From an uncultured Oscillospiraceae bacterium (GTDB lineage: Bacteria; Bacillota_A; Clostridia; Oscillospirales; Oscillospiraceae): a stretch of DNA of 15,622 bases. Positions 13,448 through 15,622 of this stretch are shown in pieces. The stretch's first letter is position 1. Each line of letters begins with the position of its first letter. The stretch is taken from assembly GCA_900757695.1 (NCBI GenBank), contig CAAEOU010000317.1:1-15622 (forward strand), in the 5' to 3' direction. Below the pieces are notes generated by a model. That model did not search any database. It was not told the DNA's origin and saw only the letters and a program-made list of their open reading frames with translations. A program made the translations under genes and the position numbers.

Positions 13448-15049
13448 ATGAATCTATCCTTAAATATCATTCTCGATCAGCTTCGTTCCCTGCCGCTGGA
13501 GGTACACATTGATGACCCGGCGGAAAAAATATTCTGCCGCGGCGCACTGCTGCCACGGGATTACCGTGTGATGCGGAAGGATCTGCTGCACGTCTGCCGA
13601 CTTTCCGATGCACTGCGTGCTTCCGCCGCTGTGCCGGATCGTTTTTATCTCTGTGTCCGGGATCGCATTACCGATGGGCAGGAAACGGATGAGCGCCTGC
13701 AGGGAATGATCATTGTCAATGAGAACATGGAAACGGAGCTGCTGCTCAACACCGTACAGGAAATATTTGATCGGATCAGCGAGTGGTATCGCAAAATGCA
13801 GGATGCCCTGATCCACGAAGCCGGCTTACAGGTTATTCTGGACCTCAGTGAATCCATTATCGGCAATACCATCAATATCTCCGATTCTGCCTTTACGCTT
13901 TTGGCGCGCACCACCCATATCGAAACCGACGATCCCATAAGTCTGGCATTGGCGGAGTTCGGCTATCACCCGGAGTCCACCTTGCAGCTGTTTCGGCAAA
14001 ATCATCGGTTTGAGGTCTGGAACAATGCCCAATCCCTGCTGATCAACGACAGCAAAACCATAAGCCAATACGTTTTGGTCAACAAGGTGTTCCGATTCCG
14101 AAACACCTATTTTACTCATGTGGTAATGGTCTGCGACCATCATCCCATGTCTGCTGGGCTGCTGGAGCTGTTCTCCATTTTGACCGATATTTTGGCCATC
14201 TATGCGGAGCGGAACTGGAAGGATAAGAACGCCCTGAGCCACAACTACGACACGTTTTTTCAGGATCTGCTGACCGGCGCATTGACGAATCCCATGGATA
14301 TCATGGAGCGTGCGCAGTATCTGGGCCTCAGAACCACAGGGCAGTTCCGTCTGATGCGGCTGTCTGTAGGAGACGGCATGGAAACGGCATTGGGGCGCAT
14401 TGGCCGGGAGCTGTCCGAACTTGTTCCGGGCAGTCAGGTGCTGGTCTATGAGCAGTCGGTGATTGCGCTGATACATCTTCGCCAAAACGGCGGGATTGGG
14501 ATTCCGGAGGAGCACCTTATTCATTTTCTATCTCGGCATCAGGCCCAATGCGGCCTCAGCGACGATTTTACCGGGCTGGAGCATCTTCGGCGGGCCTATG
14601 AGCAGGCGTCTCTGGCATTGAAATACAGCGGGACACTGCGGGGAACGGAATTTCTCCGTAATCTCATGGAGTTTCCGGAGGCATCGCCGCTTTGCACCTT
14701 CCAATCCCGGGTACTCCACGGGCTTTTGGGTGAAAACCCCGGCAATGAGGAAAACTGGCGGGACAGCGTTTATTATAAGGGACTCCAGACCCTCTATGCC
14801 TACGACCAGCAGCACAACACCAACAATCTGCAATTGCTCCGCACCTATCTCTGGTATGAGCGGAAGGCCACGGAAACCGGGCAGGAGCTTCATATGCACC
14901 GGAACAACGTGATCTACCGTATCAGCCGTATTGAGCAGCTGATGGATCTGCGCCTTGATGACCACGGGACCCGGGTTGGACTGGAGATGTCCTTCCTTCT
15001 GCTGGAGCTGTACGGTATGCCGGACAACGCCGAGCCGGAACATCCTTAA
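13448..15049 (+). CDS. PucR/CdaR-family transcriptional regulator
   Basis: A 533-residue regulator. The C-terminal 60-70 residues form the PucR-type helix-turn-helix: LLRTYLWYERKATETGQEL, then HMHRNNVIYRISRIEQLMDL, RLDDHGTRVGLEMSFLLLE. The order (a nutrient-starved, ATETGQEL, H-x-N-x2-YR pattern) is diagnostic of the family. The middle region (about 270-420) resembles the CdaR GGDEF-like domain found in these proteins. The N-terminal half has no domain I can name; it probably senses a ligand. Members control purine, sugar-acid, amino acid or other catabolic genes in response to a small molecule. The ATG at 13448 lacks a clear ribosome binding site and follows an inverted repeat. It converges on a sodium:solute symporter gene across a strong hairpin. 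Its target is unknown; regulation of the symporter is possible but not shown. Confidence 0.87.
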   Translation: MNLSLNIILDQLRSLPLEVHIDDPAEKIFCRGALLPRDYRVMRKDLLHVCRLSDALRASAAVPDRFYLCVRDRITDGQETDERLQGMIIVNENMETELLLNTVQEIFDRISEWYRKMQDALIHEAGLQVILDLSESIIGNTINISDSAFTLLARTTHIETDDPISLALAEFGYHPESTLQLFRQNHRFEVWNNAQSLLINDSKTISQYVLVNKVFRFRNTYFTHVVMVCDHHPMSAGLLELFSILTDILAIYAERNWKDKNALSHNYDTFFQDLLTGALTNPMDIMERAQYLGLRTTGQFRLMRLSVGDGMETALGRIGRELSELVPGSQVLVYEQSVIALIHLRQNGGIGIPEEHLIHFLSRHQAQCGLSDDFTGLEHLRRAYEQASLALKYSGTLRGTEFLRNLMEFPEASPLCTFQSRVLHGLLGENPGNEENWRDSVYYKGLQTLYAYDQQHNTNNLQLLRTYLWYERKATETGQELHMHRNNVIYRISRIEQLMDLRLDDHGTRVGLEMSFLLLELYGMPDNAEPEHP

Positions 15050-15058
15050 AACAGAGCT

Positions 15059-15091
15059 TTGCCCCGGAAACGAAGATCGTTTCCGGGGCAA
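15059..15091. terminator. Bidirectional terminator between the regulator and symporter genes
   Basis: TTGCCCCGGAAACGA (15059-15073) pairs perfectly with TCGTTTCCGGGGCAA (15077-15091) around an AGA loop. It is the stable 15-base stem expected between two convergent genes (stops at 15049 and 15137). Confidence 0.88.
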
Positions 15092-15136
15092 GCTTTATGG
15101 GGGTATATGGATTGATTCTAGCAAGCAATTAAAAAA

Positions 15137-15622
15137 TTACCGATTTGCAATGGCTTCCAGATCGCCATCCGGGATCTCTACGCTGCGCTTATCCAAAATC
15201 ATGCAGAGGATAAATGTTACAACAGCCAGTCCCCATTCGGGGTAAACCGGGTTGGGGAACAGCGCCTTCAGCGGCGGGATCAGCAGCCACAGCACGAAGA
15301 ATACATAGCTGACGATCAACAGAGCGGTTCCGGTGCTCTTGCGCAGCGTTTTGGGGCAGTAGAGGATCGGAACAAAGATGAACGCAAAGGCCGGAGTAAT
15401 GCAGATCATCGTCATAATGGTGGAAACGATGCCGCGCATAAAGAATGCCATAACCAGCGTGATGATCATAACGGCAATCAGGACCAGTCTGGACTGCATG
15501 GCCTGCCGCTTTTCGGTCATTTCACGGTTTTTGTTGACAACGTGGAGCACGTCGTAGGAGATCAGCTGGGTGCAGGTCATCAGCAGTGCCACACCGGTGG
15601 AAACATTGACTGCCCACAGCGC
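15137..15622 (-). CDS. Sodium:solute symporter family protein, C-terminal part (runs off the window)
   Basis: The frame is open to the right edge, so only the last 161 residues are visible and the gene start lies outside. The segment ALWAVNVSTGVALLMTCTQL, then ISYDVLHVVNKNREMTEKRQ and a hydrophobic run, fits the region around helices 8-10 of the solute:sodium symporter (SSS) family, where a small-residue helix is followed by a cytoplasmic loop after a SxxLISYD-like motif. Four further hydrophobic stretches follow (about residues 44-62, 66-86, 94-116 and 126-143 of the visible part), then a short polar tail. Such carriers import sugars, amino acids, carboxylates or similar solutes with Na+. 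The substrate cannot be inferred from this part. It could supply a substrate to the neighbouring pathway, but the terminator at 15059 and opposite orientation keep it separate. Confidence 0.72.
   Translation of the reverse strand, partial: ALWAVNVSTGVALLMTCTQLISYDVLHVVNKNREMTEKRQAMQSRLVLIAVMIITLVMAFFMRGIVSTIMTMICITPAFAFIFVPILYCPKTLRKSTGTALLIVSYVFFVLWLLIPPLKALFPNPVYPEWGLAVVTFILCMILDKRSVEIPDGDLEAIANR

Noticed and set aside
14382..14393. A third exact copy of AAACGGCATTGG
   Set aside because: It lies inside the PucR-type regulator, where it encodes ordinary residues (around META LG), and no -10 lies at the required distance. GCATTGG also occurs in coding DNA at about 11613 and 13947, so the word alone is not specific; spacing and position matter.

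Overview
The window looks like a GC-rich Clostridia chromosome, most likely an Oscillospiraceae-type gut anaerobe. This is inferred from strong AGGAGG ribosome binding sites, Gram-positive lipoproteins with LplA-like solute-binding domains, an XRE-TPR regulator, a PucR-type regulator, a ferredoxin-fused flavoprotein and codon usage rich in G and C. No rRNA, tRNA, CRISPR array, transposase or phage gene is visible.

Layout. Positions 52-3690 plus 3862-5652 form a mirror-image block: flavoprotein A (minus), LysR regulator 1 (plus), LysR regulator 2 (minus), flavoprotein B (plus). The two LysR genes converge on one shared hairpin terminator, and each is divergent from a fumarate/urocanate-reductase-like flavoprotein. 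Flavoprotein B carries two N-terminal [4Fe-4S] clusters. Two large paralogous solute-binding lipoproteins follow (5697-7469 and 7609-9315), with no permease or ATPase beside them. An XRE-TPR regulator (minus, 9359-10291) is divergent from a three-gene operon of NTF2/SnoaL-fold proteins (10542-12894). A nitroreductase remnant inside its own promoter-terminator unit (about 12984-13356), a PucR/CdaR-type regulator (13448-15049) and the C-terminal part of a sodium:solute symporter (minus, 15137 to the edge) complete the window.

How it may work together (inference). Flavin-dependent reductases, NTF2-fold proteins (a fold that includes dehydratases and isomerases such as BaiE, scytalone dehydratase and ketosteroid isomerase), binding lipoproteins and a symporter suggest uptake and reductive or dehydrative conversion of an organic compound. 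Candidates include a polyphenol, terpenoid, steroid-like molecule or unsaturated acid. The substrate cannot be read from the sequence.

The strongest non-coding signal is a shared promoter design. Four promoters (flavoprotein A, flavoprotein B, lipoprotein 2, NTF2 operon) all carry GCATTGG, whose TTGG forms the start of the -35 box, followed by exactly 18 bases and a -10-like hexamer. This points to one regulon, probably controlled by one or both LysR proteins. Flavoprotein A appears to lack its C-terminal helix and may be a damaged copy.
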